From Nemertoderma westbladi (taxonomy: Eukaryota > Xenacoelomorpha > Nemertodermatida > Nemertodermatidae), in NCBI GenBank assembly GCA_032718475.1, contig JAUCBJ010002766.1:1-47883 (forward strand): DNA of 47,883 bases, written 5' to 3'. Under the pieces are notes generated by a model that was not told the origin of the DNA, made no database searches, and worked only from the letters and a program-made list of their open reading frames with translations. The position numbers and the translations under genes were made by a program. Position 1 is the stretch's first letter; every line of letters starts with the position of its first letter. Shown here piece by piece: positions 9,293 to 20,233 of the stretch.

Positions 9293-12200
9293 TACTACTA
9301 CTACTACTAGGATCGGCATGCTGCATTGCAGCTGCATTTTTAAGAATGCTGTGCCGGCTTGTCAACAAAATTGCACCGCCACAACTCCCTATCACCTAAG
9401 ACATTTGCTAGATCATCCGCATCTTTAAGGCCAGTGTCCTTTAAGATGCGTCTCAAGAAAGTCATGGGCTGTCCACCATGCTTATTCACTCCATGAGGCT
9501 GCCAAAGTACAAGATTATGCACTGGCTGGTCCTCACGGCGAAAGCAATGTCCTGCAAAGCGGAGGCAATTATGTTCTAGTGTCAAGCTTGGGGCAACCAA
9601 TGGGACACCTCCAATGTTATATAGTGTCTGGTTGGAGATGTGTGCATTGTACTTGACACAATGAACCCGGCGTAGCATTCTTGTGAATGTACCATCCAGA
9701 GATTTGGCAGTTAGAGCCCAGCATGGACTCCCGTAGAGGAGTACTGGAACTACTGCTGCTCTAAATAATCGGACCTTAAGTTTCCGATTAATTCTAGCTG
9801 ACTTCCAAATCCTGGAAAGCCTATTCAAGGCTGCCCATGCCTTTCCCTTACGTATTCGAAGGTCCTCACCTGACTTCCGGATCCATGATCCCAGGTAACA
9901 GAAGTCGTCCACATGCTCAAGCATACCATCCTTTGAGCTTATGCTCATCCTATCAGAGACTTGCTGAGGACTTTCAAAGTTAACGGTCAGAATTTTGGTC
10001 TTTCTGGAGTTAATAAAAAGACCAACACTAGAAGCAGCATGTTCTAATGAGCAGAGGAGCCGTTGGGCTCCCTCTAATGATTCTGAGAGTACTCCTAAGT
10101 CATCAGCAAAGTCTAGATCAGTTAGGTACTTGGCAGGATTTCCTCGACTTCTGGAGCCAGTAGGTGGAGTTATCATCACCCCATCATCATTATGATGATC
10201 TAAGGACATGCGTAGAACATAGTCAACCACAATAATGAACAAAAATGGTGCAAGTATGTCTCCTTGGAGGACGCCCCATAACACTTCAAATGGTTCTGTG
10301 TCACCGTCAACAGTAGACACAAATGTTGTCGAACCATCGTATACTGATCCGATTGCTGCAATAATTTCATCAGGAATCCCATATAATGAAAGTATGCTGA
10401 ACATACGTGACCGAGAGACTGAATCAAAGGCCTTGGAGAAGTCAACAAAGATAACAGCCAGATGCCTGTCTTTCTTTTTTGATAACTCTTCAATTATCCT
10501 TCTAAGTGCCAAAATGGGCTCCATGGTCCCACGACCTTTACGGAACCCATTCTGATTTCCACGGAGCAGTCTCTCAATGGGATCCCTGATGCGATTTAAT
10601 AGAATCCTATTGTATAGCTTTGCAGCAATCGAGATCAATGAGATTCCCCGAAAAGAACAATAGAGTGTTAGGTTGCCCTTCTTGGGAACTGGCACCAACT
10701 TATTTGTTTTCATTTCTTGTGGGACTCTTGTTGTTCGGTACATGTCTACTATGATGGGATAGATGAGCTTTAAACACTCAGGTATTTTAAAGACCTCAGG
10801 GGGAACACCATCTACTCCACTGGCACGATTGGTCTTAATGCTCTTTGCAGCAGCCTTCACTTCTGCAAAGGAGATATCGCCAATGGGAATATCTGGGAGT
10901 ACAGACTCAGACACTTTTACTTCTATAAAGTTATCAGGCAATACCCTGTCATTATTTAGGAGCTTTTAAAAGTGGGCTTTCCAACCATTGAGGCGCTCGG
11001 CTGGTGATTCAGCCTTAACCTTGGCGGTTGGTTGGCTTTTCCGCCCAGTAAGCAGATTGATCGATTTCCATGCCTGGGATGATTGCCTGCTGTCGTCAGC
11101 ATCATTGATGGCATCAACCTGTTGGTTTATTAGCTCCTGTAGATTAACAGAGTACTGCCTGTTCAGGGACCTAGATGCAGCCTTAACTGCATTCTTGGCC
11201 GCTGTAGTCTGTTTGAGTCGGGACTCTTTCTGCGCCTTATGAAGGTCATTTCGGCACTTCTGAATTTTGTTGTCAGTCCAGGGGGCCCTTTTCCTGTTTC
11301 GAGGGTATACAGGAACTGTTTCTGCAGCTGCTAACTTAACTGCTTCTGTAAAGGCAGTATAGCCCTCACAGTGATCTGCCGCCTCAGAGGCAAGAGCCTC
11401 ATACCTGTTGCTTAGCTGTAGTGTGAAGCTGGATCTCACACTTGGCTGTTGCAACAGAGAGGACCAGTCATGCCGCGGCAAGGCAGATTTCGTTGTTCTG
11501 CTAGCACGCAGACTAAGTCTTACCTTGGCCACAATAAGGCGGTGATCACTGGAGAAGGGTCGAAGTGTAAATGCATTACAGTCTTGTATAGAGCTCCTGT
11601 ATTTCCTACGAAACAGAATATGGGCTATCTGGGACTTGTGACCACTGGGTCCACTATGAGTCCATAGCTTTCCAGTTCGCTTCTTGAACTGGGTTCCAGC
11701 CGAAAACAATCCATTTCCAGAGATAAAATCCTGAAGATGGACAGAATTTCGGTTAACACTATTGCTATAGACCCAGGGCGATGTAGGTGATTGATGCAGA
11801 CTTGCATTAAAGTCTCCCAGGAATGTTAAGAATGCATGCTGATCCACTCCATCAGTAGCTGCTTGTAGATTGTGGTAGAAATTTTCCACCTCCTCTACAG
11901 GGGCAACACTAGTTGGAGAGTAGCACACAATCAGAACCACCTTAGGAAACTTCTTAGCCAGTCTTCCAGAACATGAGAAGTGGCAACGGATGACGCGGTT
12001 AGAGATTTGGTCTATTTTGTCCAATGCTGCATGTGCAGTTGGATTCATCAATAGATCAATTCCACCATTGCCACTATCATCTGCTGACGCGAGGGCGAGT
12101 CGCCAACCGCCCCCCATGTCCTTAATCAGAACCTCATCAGTCTGTCCAGTCTGCATTCGGTGCTCTTGAACACCCACTGCGCTAAGAGAAAGAAGAAGTA

Positions 12201-13039
12201 ACAAGGCAGTCAGCTCACCTTGTCGCATTGGGGACCCGAGTGTTAGGGTGTTTACTGAGGCTAGTCTAGTGACTTGCCTCAGATTCACCAATGGCTTTGT
12301 TGGTCGGGGTGGAACATGAGAGTAGCCTCCAACTCCAGAATCCCTTTCCCCCTCACAATCTGGCCTCCCTGGTGACCCAGGGTTTGGGCCAGAAAGGTCA
12401 TCAGGAAAGGGACTCAAAGAATTGTTGGCTGCTCTCTCTCCAGTAGGGGGTGAGACAGGCAGCCGGTCAGGAGTTAAACTGACGCCTGTGAGGACGATTG
12501 TGTCCGGTAATTCCACTGGCCTCTAGTGGCCGGACCTCCGCATTGCTAATGTAATCCATAGTGGGGGTTGGGGGGTGCTTTTTTGCCGAGTCAGCTCTCG
12601 GGGCAAATACCACACCCTGGTTTGCCATTCCACAGGGTGGGTGTCGCAATGGAGTCAGATATGAGGCCCATCACCCATATCTACTCTGGCGTACATTACC
12701 CACCATTGGCTGTTGCAGCTCATCTGCTGGGTCATGCCCTGTACCCTTGCTGCCAGGTGCAGGTCGCAGTGAGGTGCTCTCAGAGTGGACATGAGAACAC
12801 TCTACTCCTACCCAGCCATTGGTAGATCACCATCTGCCTGGTCAGGCCATATACCCCTGCAGCCAAGTATATGGGTCCTTAATCCAGGACCAAGGGCGTC
12901 CTTATCCCAGAATGAAGGGGGTCCTAGTTACAGGACCAGATTTGCCCTAGTAAGAGGGTCTATGCAGCTACAGGTGGCACCTCCTTTATGCTGCATGGAG
13001 GTGGCAAGTTTTCTTGATCAATGGCCTAGAATACCTGAC
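9293..13039 (-). mobile_element. Near full-length LINE (copy 1), APE-type, in a KLHL8 intron
   Basis: The 5' end (13039) begins GTCAGG, as does copy 2. The 3' end carries a GCAGCTGCAATGCAGC hairpin followed by a (TAG)n tail. Flanking direct repeats CACCAACTAC(C)nACCCCCAC at 9257-9292 and 13040-13070 are the target duplication (36 versus 31 bp, differing in poly-C length). The size (3.75 kb), the single ORF with endonuclease plus reverse transcriptase, and the short microsatellite tail recall RTE-like elements, but the clade is not proven. The target site is only about 15 bp from the 5' splice site of the KLHL8 exon at 13085. Confidence 0.9.
9340..12516 (-). pseudogene. LINE copy 1 polyprotein (endonuclease + reverse transcriptase), one nonsense codon
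   Basis: One reading frame of about 1058 codons, interrupted only by TAA at 10968-10966. The copy near 31400 has a Glu codon at that position, so this is a point-mutation stop. The N-terminal part is an apurinic-type endonuclease: QEHRM, LGDFNA, SDHRLIV. One catalytic Asp appears replaced (QIAHIL, where QIDHIL/LDYIL is usual). The C-terminal part is a reverse transcriptase: VPKKGN, NQNGFRKGRGT, FVDFSKAFD, GVLQGDILAPFLF, and the LDFADDL catalytic box. It ends with an RRVH / GHCFRRED tail. Likely inactive because of the stop and the endonuclease change. Confidence 0.88.
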
Positions 13040-13084
13040 CACCAACTACCCCCCCCCCCCCCACCCCCACACACACTCACTAAC

Positions 13085-13227
13085 CAGTTGAACCGCGTCC
13101 ACCAACACAGAATAAAACTCCGGCTTGACTCTTCCTCGGAATGTGTCTAAAACTGAAGTTGAACGACCTCAACCCACAGATACTCGAGAGATGGAAGTTC
13201 TTGGCTTCGTCGATGAGATCTCGACAC
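13085..13227 (-). CDS. KLHL8: KLHL8-like gene, linker exon between BACK and kelch propeller
   Basis: 143 bp: one base completing a Lys codon, 47 codons, one base of a Gly codon. It encodes CRDLIDEAKNFHL, then FSFRHIPRK and AGVLFCVGGRG, matching the KLHL8 pattern CRDLLDEARNYHL...PRK...AGVLFCVGGRG that I recall for the vertebrate protein. The acceptor is GCTCTCTACAAG before 13227 (phase 2), and the donor G/GTTAGTG follows 13085 (phase 1). Both phases fit the neighbouring exons. The tandem array at 13239-14012 starts only 11 bp upstream of the acceptor, and the LINE copy 1 target site lies immediately downstream. The exon has stayed intact despite both. Confidence 0.87.
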
Positions 13228-13238
13228 CTTGTAGAGAG

Positions 13239-14012
13239 CATAATAAAGTAAATAATAATAATAAAGTAAATAATAATAACAAAGTAAATAATAAACATAA
13301 TCAAGTAAATAATAATAATAAAGTAAATAATAAACATAATAAAGTAAATAATAATAATAAAGTAAATAATAAACATAATAAAGTAAATAATAATAATAAA
13401 GTAAATAATAATAACAAAGTAAATAATAAACATAATAAAGTAAATAATAATAATAAAGTAAATAATAAACATAATAAAGTAAATAATAATAATAAAGTAA
13501 ATAATAAACATAATAAAGTAAATAATAAACATAATAAAGTAAATAATAATAATAAAGTAAATAATAAACATAATAAAGTAAATAATAATAATAAAGTAAA
13601 TAATAATAATAAAGTAAATAATAAACATAATAAAGTAAATAATAATAATAAAGTAAATAATAAACATAATAAAGTAAATAATAATAATAAAGTAAATAAT
13701 AAACATAATAAAGTAAATAATAATAATAAAGTAAATAATAATAACAAAGTAAATAATAAACATAATAAAGTAAATAATAATAATAAAGTAAATAATAAAC
13801 ATAATAAAGTAAATAATAAACATAATAAAGTAAATAATAAACATAATAAAGTAAATAATAATAATAAAGTAAATAATAAACATAATAAAGTAAATAATAA
13901 TAATAAAGTAAATAATAATAACAAAGTAAATAATAAACATAATAAAGTAAATAATAATAATAAAGTAAATAATAAACATAATAAAGTAAATAATAAACAT
14001 AATAAAGTAAAT
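13239..14012. repeat. 18/21-bp AT-rich satellite abutting a splice acceptor
   Basis: About 39 units of two kinds, AATAATAATAATAAAGTA-type (18 bp) and one containing AAACATAATAAAGTA (21 bp), interspersed irregularly. Both lengths are multiples of three, so long frames stay open on both strands (Asn/Lys/His/Val repeats on plus). These are not genes. In KLHL8 transcript sense every unit holds TTTAC within a U-rich context, which fits the loose branch-point consensus yUnAy. Confidence 0.95.
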
Positions 14013-14033
14013 GATATTGTGATGTAATTAGTG

Positions 14034-14078
14034 TACCAGATATCGATATACCAGATACCGATATACCAGATACCGATT
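14034..14078. repeat. 15-bp repeat, three copies
   Basis: ACCAGATATCGATAT / ACCAGATACCGATAT units between the two large satellites of the same intron. Confidence 0.85.
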
Positions 14079-15502
14079 TACTTGTGATTCGTTTTGATTC
14101 TATATTCACTTGTGATTGCTTTTGATTCTATATTTACTTGTGATTGCTTTTGATTCTATATTTACTTGTGATTGCTTTTGATTCTATATTTACTTGTGAT
14201 TGGTTGATTCTATATTTACTTGTGATTGGTTGATTCTATATTTACTTGCGATTGCTTTTGATTCTATATTTACTTGTGATTGCTTTTGATTCTATATTTA
14301 CTTGTGATTGCTTTTGATTCTATATTTACTTGTGATTGCTTTTGATTCTATATTTACTTGTGATTGGTTGATTCTATATTTACTTGTGATTGGTTGATTC
14401 TATATTTACTTGCGATTGGTTGATTCTATATTTACTTGCGATTGCTTTTGATTCTATATTTACTTGTGATTGCTTTTGATTCTATATTTACATGTGATTG
14501 CTTTTGATTCTATATTTACTTGTGATTGCTTTTGATTCTATATTTACATGTGATTGCTTTTGATTCTATATTTACTTGCGATTGCTTTTGATTCTATATT
14601 TACTTGTGATTGCTTTTGATTCTATATTTACTTGTGATTGGTTGATTCTATATTTACTTGTGATTGGTTGATTCTATATTTACTTGCGATTGCTTTTGAT
14701 TCTATATTTACTTGTGATTGCTTTTGATTCTATATTTACTTGTGATTGCTTTTGATTCTATATTTACTTGTGATTGCGTTTGATTCTATATTTACTTGTG
14801 ATTGGTTGATTCTATATTTACTTGCGATTGCTTTTGATTCTATATTTACTTGTGATTGGTTGATTCTATATTTACTTGCGATTGCTTTTGATTCTATATT
14901 TACTTGTGATTGCTTTTGATTCTATATTTACTTGCGATTGCTTTTGATTCTATATTTACTTGTGATTACGGTTGATTCTATATTTACTTGTGATTGGTTG
15001 ATTCTATATTTACTTGCGATTGCTTTTGATTCTATATTTACTTGTGATTGCTTTTGATTCTATATTCACTTGTGATTGCTTTTGATTCTATATTTACTTG
15101 TGATTGCTTTTGATTCTATATTTACTTGTGATTGGTTGATTCTATATTTACTTGCGATTGCTTTTGATTCTATATTTACTTGTGATTGGTTGATTCTATA
15201 TTTACTTGTGATTGCTTTTGATTCTATATTTACTTGTGATTGCTTTTGATTCTATATTTACTTGTGATTGCTTTTGATTCTATATTTACTTGTGATTGCT
15301 TTTGATTCTATATTTACTTGTGATTGGTTGATTCTATATTTACTTGTGATTGCTTTTGATTCTATATTTACTTGTGATTGCTTTTGATTCTATATTTACT
15401 TGTGATTGCTTTTGATTCTATATTTACTTGTGATTGCTTTTGAATCTATATTTACTTGTGATTGCTTTTGATTCTATATTTACTTGTGATTGCTTTTGAT
15501 TC
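14079..15502. repeat. 28/26-bp satellite whose unit contains the KLHL8 5' splice site
   Basis: About 51 tandem units. In plus orientation they read TTTACTTGTGATTG followed by CTTTTGATTCTATA (28 bp) or GTTGATTCTATA (26 bp). In transcript (minus) sense each unit reads GAATCAAAAGCAATCACAA then GTAAATATA. The last unit at the right edge is the end of the KLHL8 exon 15484-15644 plus its donor site CACAA/GTAAAT. Nearly every unit therefore repeats an exon end and a 5' splice site. Variants with CGCAA in place of CACAA are common. Confidence 0.95.
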
Positions 15503-15644
15503 GATCATCTTTCTCTAACGTCCCGATAATAAACTCCGGGGGTAACATTGGTAAACGGATCTGTCCCAACAGATCCGGAAGCTCAGAGAGACGCGAAGCC
15601 AGGTCGTGTTGGATCCACTTCATTACTGACAAATAAACCTCCAC
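15484..15644 (-). CDS. KLHL8: KLHL8-like gene, second half of BACK domain
   Basis: 161 bp: 53 codons plus two bases of a Lys codon. It encodes VEVYLSVMKWIQHD, LLGQIRLPMLPPEFI and LEKDDRIKSNH, the typical BACK pattern (V-x2-W...VRLPLLPxxFL...). The acceptor TTTATTTCTAG precedes 15644 in phase 0, matching the phase-0 donor of the BTB exon. The donor CACAA/GTAAAT (phase 2) matches the linker exon. The last 19 coding bases are shared with the satellite at 14079-15502. Reading on past the donor gives an immediate in-frame TAA, so use of any donor further into the array would truncate the protein. It was found only by translating between ORF calls, as it has no start codon near its 5' end. Confidence 0.87.
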
Positions 15645-15774
15645 CTAGAAATAAATCGAAGAAAGTTTCAAAAAAGGGAAAGAAAACGACAGACGCAGGT
15701 CGCAGATTAACAATTAGGAATTTATATTACGAATATTAAGAATTTATAAGAGATTAGGAATTTATATTCCAAAA
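15645..15774 (-). other. KLHL8 intron with strong polypyrimidine tract
   Basis: In transcript sense TTTTCTTTCCCTTTTTTG precedes the TTTATTTCTAG acceptor. An imperfect repeat of ATTAGGAATTTATATT occurs at about 15712 and 15753. Confidence 0.6.
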
Positions 15775-18700
15775 GTCAGGTCAGGCCTCGAGATCCTGCT
15801 ACCACTATGGCAGTAATGTGGTACTACCTGTAGCTGTCAGCCCAGTAGGGCAGGCCAGATAAGCTCCAGTAGCCTATTCATTATTTAGTTGATTGAGAGT
15901 GGGTTGGTTTCAGCGCCATCAACTAAATAAGTCATTGAGGGCTACAGCGCCTAGGGTACCATTGAAGGCAAAGGCTTGAGTACGTATCTGCAGAGATGAT
16001 ACACGCCCCCACTGTCTATACTGGATGCTCCTCTACCAGTGCTAGGTAACCTAACCCAGGAGGCACACTTGGTTCAGGGTACTGTAACAAAAGGACCCCT
16101 ACAGTTGGCAGCAGGGCTGTAGGCCATGGATAGGCAGAAGGTAATCAACCAACATCTATACATGCTGACAAGGTTGGAGGAATGTAATCAACCAACGGTG
16201 ACCTACTGCGAAGATGCTTGTGGGAGTTGCAACCACAAGCGGTTTACTCTCGCAACTGAAAGATAGGAGTATGAGAACCCTCCAGGAGAAATACAGGCTC
16301 GGTCGTCACCCGGGTCAACAAGGACCGCGTCCCTCAGTGGTATACTAGGCTGGGGTCGATAAATCGGCTACTGGAACAGAAGACAGAGAAGAAAGAAGAA
16401 CCAACCTGTTGAAATGTAAAAAGACACTAAATATTGCTGCAATGAACGCACGCACGCTGATAGCACATACCAAACAGGGTGACATGGTCGCTCTGGCAAT
16501 GGAATATAACATCGACATCATCTGCATCCAAGAACATCGGATTTGTCATGAAGACACTGCCATAAAGTACAATGACATTGGAAATGGAAGGACATTAGTA
16601 ACAAGCTCAGCAGTAAGAAACCCGGCCAATGCATCAATTGGTGGAGTAGGAATTCTGCTAAGCCCATTTGCACTTAAGACCCTAAACAACATCGAATCTA
16701 TAAATTCCAGGGTTGTGATCGCAACATTTGATAGGAATCCCAAGGCAACAGTTATATGTTGCTACAGTCCAACCAATGCCTCAGAACCAGAACAAGCAGT
16801 CAAGTTTTATGAAAATCTGACGGGACTTATAAAGGACATTCCGAAACACAATGTTAAAGCTATTGCTGGTGACCTGAATGCGCAAATTGGCCCAGAAGAC
16901 ATCAAGGGTTACACCTATAACACCAGTTCTAACAGAAATGGGTATTTACTTTTAGACCTAATGGAAGAATGTGAATTGATACCAACAAACAACACATTCG
17001 ATAAGAGTAAGGGGAAGCTATGGACCTTTCAATACCCTAATGGAACCAAAGCACATCTTGATTACATCCTTTTAAACAAAAAGTGGAGAAACAGCATGAT
17101 CAACTGCGAGGCATACAGCTCGTTCAACCTAATTGGTTCGGACCACATAATTGTGACTGCAGAGATCAGACTCAGTTTGAAAGCCAGCAAACCAAGGACA
17201 AGCAAGCAAATCAACTATGACTGGGAGAAACTCAGAACTGACAATGCCGTAAAGGATGCTTACACAAAACCGCTTTGAAACACTTCAGTCAATGGATGAA
17301 GACCAATCCACCAATTCAATATACCAGAATATAATAACAGCCCACAAGGAATCAGCTAAGAGGCATATCCCCCAGAAACCCAAACGAAAACAGTATGTGC
17401 CATGGCAAAACTCTGAGGTTACTTGTAAGAGAGAAGATCTTAAGATAGCCTAGAAAGTTAAAACCGAACAACCAACAACCGAAAACATTAACAAGGTTGA
17501 GAAAGCTAAGGACGATCTTAAATTGGCCTACAACATCAGCCAGGAAAAGTACATACAGGGTAAAATTGAAGCAATTACAACTGCTCACATACAGCAACAA
17601 TCAAGACTTACCTGGCAAACTGTAAATGAGGTATCTGGTCGGAAAAGTTGTGCAAAGGGGTGCCTCAAAGCCGATAGTCCCGAAGAACGTGTGGGGAAGT
17701 GGAAAAATCACTTCAGCAACTTGCTTGGGCAGCCACCAAACATCGAGGTCAGCCCTACAAGGAAAATATATGACAAGACACTACCTATAGAAACAGGGGA
17801 CTTCACACCTGCCGAACTCCAAACAAGCATTAAAAGCATGTCCAATAATAAAGCGAGTGGATTAGATGAAATCCCAGCGGAGGTATGGAAAACCTGAGTG
17901 CTAAACAGACCATTATTGAATGTTTGCAACCGGATGTTAAAAGGGGAAAAGCCACCACCAATTTGGACTAAAGGTCAACTAAAGCCTTTCCCCAAGAAAG
18001 GAGACCTCGGCATACCAACAAACTATCGTGGGATCTGTCTGCTTGTGGTAGCTGCCAAAATATACAATAAAATGATTCTATATAGGATTAGACCTCACAT
18101 AGAGAAACTACTGCGTAAGAGCCAAAACGGATTTCGACCAAGTAGATCAACAATAGCTCAGATACTTGCACTACGGAGACTGATTGAAGGAATTAAGTCA
18201 AAGAATCTCCCCGCAGTCATGACTTTTGTGGACTTCAAGACTTCAAGAAGGCATCCGACTTCATCCATAGAGGTAAAATGCTTGAAATCCTAAGAGCTTA
18301 TGGAATACCAGAAGTAATTGTTGCTGGCATTGGATTGTTATATTGTGACACAGAAGCGCAGGTACTCTCACCAGATGGTGACACTGAGTTTTTCTCAATC
18401 CTGGCTGGCGTACTGCAAGGTGACACATTAGCACCATTACTATTTGTAATTGTGCTGGATTACGCAATGAGGACGGCCACAAAGGGTAAAGATCTGGGAT
18501 TCACACTTCAAGAACGCAGAAGTAGTAGATATCCGGCAACTACAGTCACAGACACCGACTTTGCGGATGACATCGCCCTGCTCTCTAATACGCTAGCAGA
18601 TGCACAGCTTCTACTAAATAAAGTGGAGAGGGCTGCTAAGGAGGTTGGATTGCATATAAATGCTACCAAGACCGAATTCATGACCTTTAATGTTCATGGA

Positions 18701-19312
18701 AACTTGACAACCATTGATAATAATCAACTAAGGAAGGTTGACGACTTCCAGTGCCTTGGATCATGGATAGAGAGTAGCAAAAAGGACATAGAAGTTAGGA
18801 AAGCAAAGGCTTGGGTAGCTCTATCAAAAATGGATACCATCTGGAAATCAGATCACTCCAGGCACCTGAAGACTAAGTTCTTTCGAGCCACAGTGGAAAG
18901 TGTACTTTTATACGGGGGTGAGACCTGGACACTGACTAAATCACTTGAACAACGAATTGATGGTTGCTACACAAGACTACTAAGGGCAACCCTAAACATC
19001 AGCTGGAGACAACACATGACAAACGCCGAGCTTTATGGTACAATACCACCTGTATCAACCACCCTCCGTGAACGAAGATTAAGATTCAGTGGGCACTGCT
19101 GGCGAAGTAAAGACGAGGTCATACCAGATCTACTTTTCTGGCAACCAACTCATGGAAAGCGTAGTCGTGGACGACCGGCCATAACATATATAGATCAACT
19201 TGAAAGGGATACTGAACTTGGGAGAAACGAAATTGCGACAACTATGGAGAATCGGGCAGCCTGGAAGGATCTCATTTCCACTGTCCGAGCTCTGTCGACC
19301 TAGTAGTAGTAG
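15775..19312 (+). mobile_element. Near full-length LINE (copy 2) filling a KLHL8 intron
   Basis: It starts GTCAGGTCAGG and ends with (TAG)n at 19312. The 10-bp direct repeats TATTCCAAAA at 15765-15774 and 19313-19322 mark the target duplication. It belongs to the same general type as copy 1 (same 5' GTCAGG, same tail, same endonuclease-RT layout) but is clearly diverged in protein sequence. It makes up almost 90% of the intron between the BTB and BACK exons and lies antisense to the gene. Confidence 0.9.
16409..19303 (+). pseudogene. LINE copy 2 polyprotein, frameshifted and with stops
   Basis: The endonuclease part (16409-17275) looks well kept: MNARTL, QEHRI, AGDLNAQIG, LDYILLNKKW, SDHIIVTAEI. 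The frame then shifts near 17250. In-frame stops occur at 17451-17453 and 17895-17897. A second shift near 18260 leads into the RT core with GVLQGDTLAPLLF, TDFADDIALL and a C-terminal RFSGHCWRSKD segment. The NQNGFRPSRST motif appears before the second shift as QNGFRPSRST. Two frameshifts and two stops make this a dead copy. Confidence 0.88.
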
Positions 19313-19322
19313 TATTCCAAAA

Positions 19323-19610
19323 TATGGCTGTTTATTGTAGGAGAGTCGGAACAGTGAGCCGTCAGCAAACTGCAATCTATAATTATACCAGGGCCTAAAT
19401 ACTATATTTAATGCATCGCATGTGACAACCTTAATTAACGAACGAGGATACCAAAATATATAATATAATAAAATATAATTAATTAATTAATTAAATAATA
19501 ATTAATATCCTGTATTATCTAAATCACTTTAACACAGGTGAATATTATTACAATTTCAAACAACTATAAATCACGCTATATAACAGAAAGATTAATGATG
19601 ACTCTCTCAC
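19323..19610 (-). other. KLHL8 intron start, AT-rich
   Basis: Follows the donor GAG/GTGAGAG of the BTB exon. It contains an ATTA/TTAA microsatellite-like run at 19440-19500. No coding sequence is seen. Confidence 0.6.
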
Positions 19611-20233
19611 CTCCGAACGGACGGTTATATCGTTAGACGCGAGGTATTTGAGAAGGAAGTCCTTGGAGACGTTGAGGAACTCCGTGGTGGAGGCAACGGC
19701 CACGAAGTTACTAGCGATACACGCGTCAGCGGCTCGCACCAACTCGGCGTGGTTGTGGGCCTCGGCCAGGGCTAGGATCTCCAGACAGTTAGTCGCATCG
19801 AGATGCGTGTTGAGGAACTCGCAGCAGGCGCGCGCAACCACGTTCACCTGGAGGATGGACGCGGCGTAAAGTAGCGACTGGACGTTCTGCGTTGTAACTA
19901 TGAGTCGTCCGCAGTACATACAGGTTACCAAGGCCTGCAACGCCTCGGGGTCGATGTCGTGAATGGGGATGGTGTAACGGGACTTCTCGATCATACCGCT
20001 GGTAAACATCGCCCGGAAGTAGTGAGATATACTGGCGAGGACGAGTCGATGGCAGGGGATGAGTCGGGAGCCACAGCTGAGCTCCACGTCGCACAGAGTC
20101 CCGTCGGCCGCGAACTGCCGGAGAGCCGCGAAACAATCGGTCCACAGGTTCGCGAACTCAAACTCTACAGCAGCGGGGCTAGTCGGGTCCCCGGGCGTTA
20201 GTGTATTGGAGGAGGGGGAACTAGGGAGGCGCC
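19611..20233 (-). CDS. KLHL8: KLHL8-like gene, BTB domain and start of BACK
   Basis: Encodes FEFANLWTDCF, then LCDVELSCGSRLIPCHRLVLAS, YFRAMFTSGM, LLYAASILQVNVVARACCEF and a BACK start ending VSKDFLLKYLASNDITVRSE. BTB dimerises and binds Cullin-3. The spacing and wording LQV-x-VARACCE follow KLHL8 as I recall it. The donor after 19611 is GAG/GTGAGAG, phase 0. There is no in-frame ATG before Met at 20087, which is already inside the BTB fold, so the exon must start at an acceptor. The best candidate is TTATCCTCCAG before 20233, in a strong pyrimidine context; CTGCTGTAG before 20164 is an alternative. The 5' end is therefore uncertain and the initiating exon lies upstream, unseen. Confidence 0.85.

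Noticed and set aside
13125-14109. Four 200-320-codon frames of Asn/Lys or Leu/Tyr/Phe repeats on both strands.
   Set aside because: By-products of the 18/21-bp satellite inside the KLHL8 intron. Only the end of one minus frame (13085-13227) is real coding sequence, and it is a separate exon.
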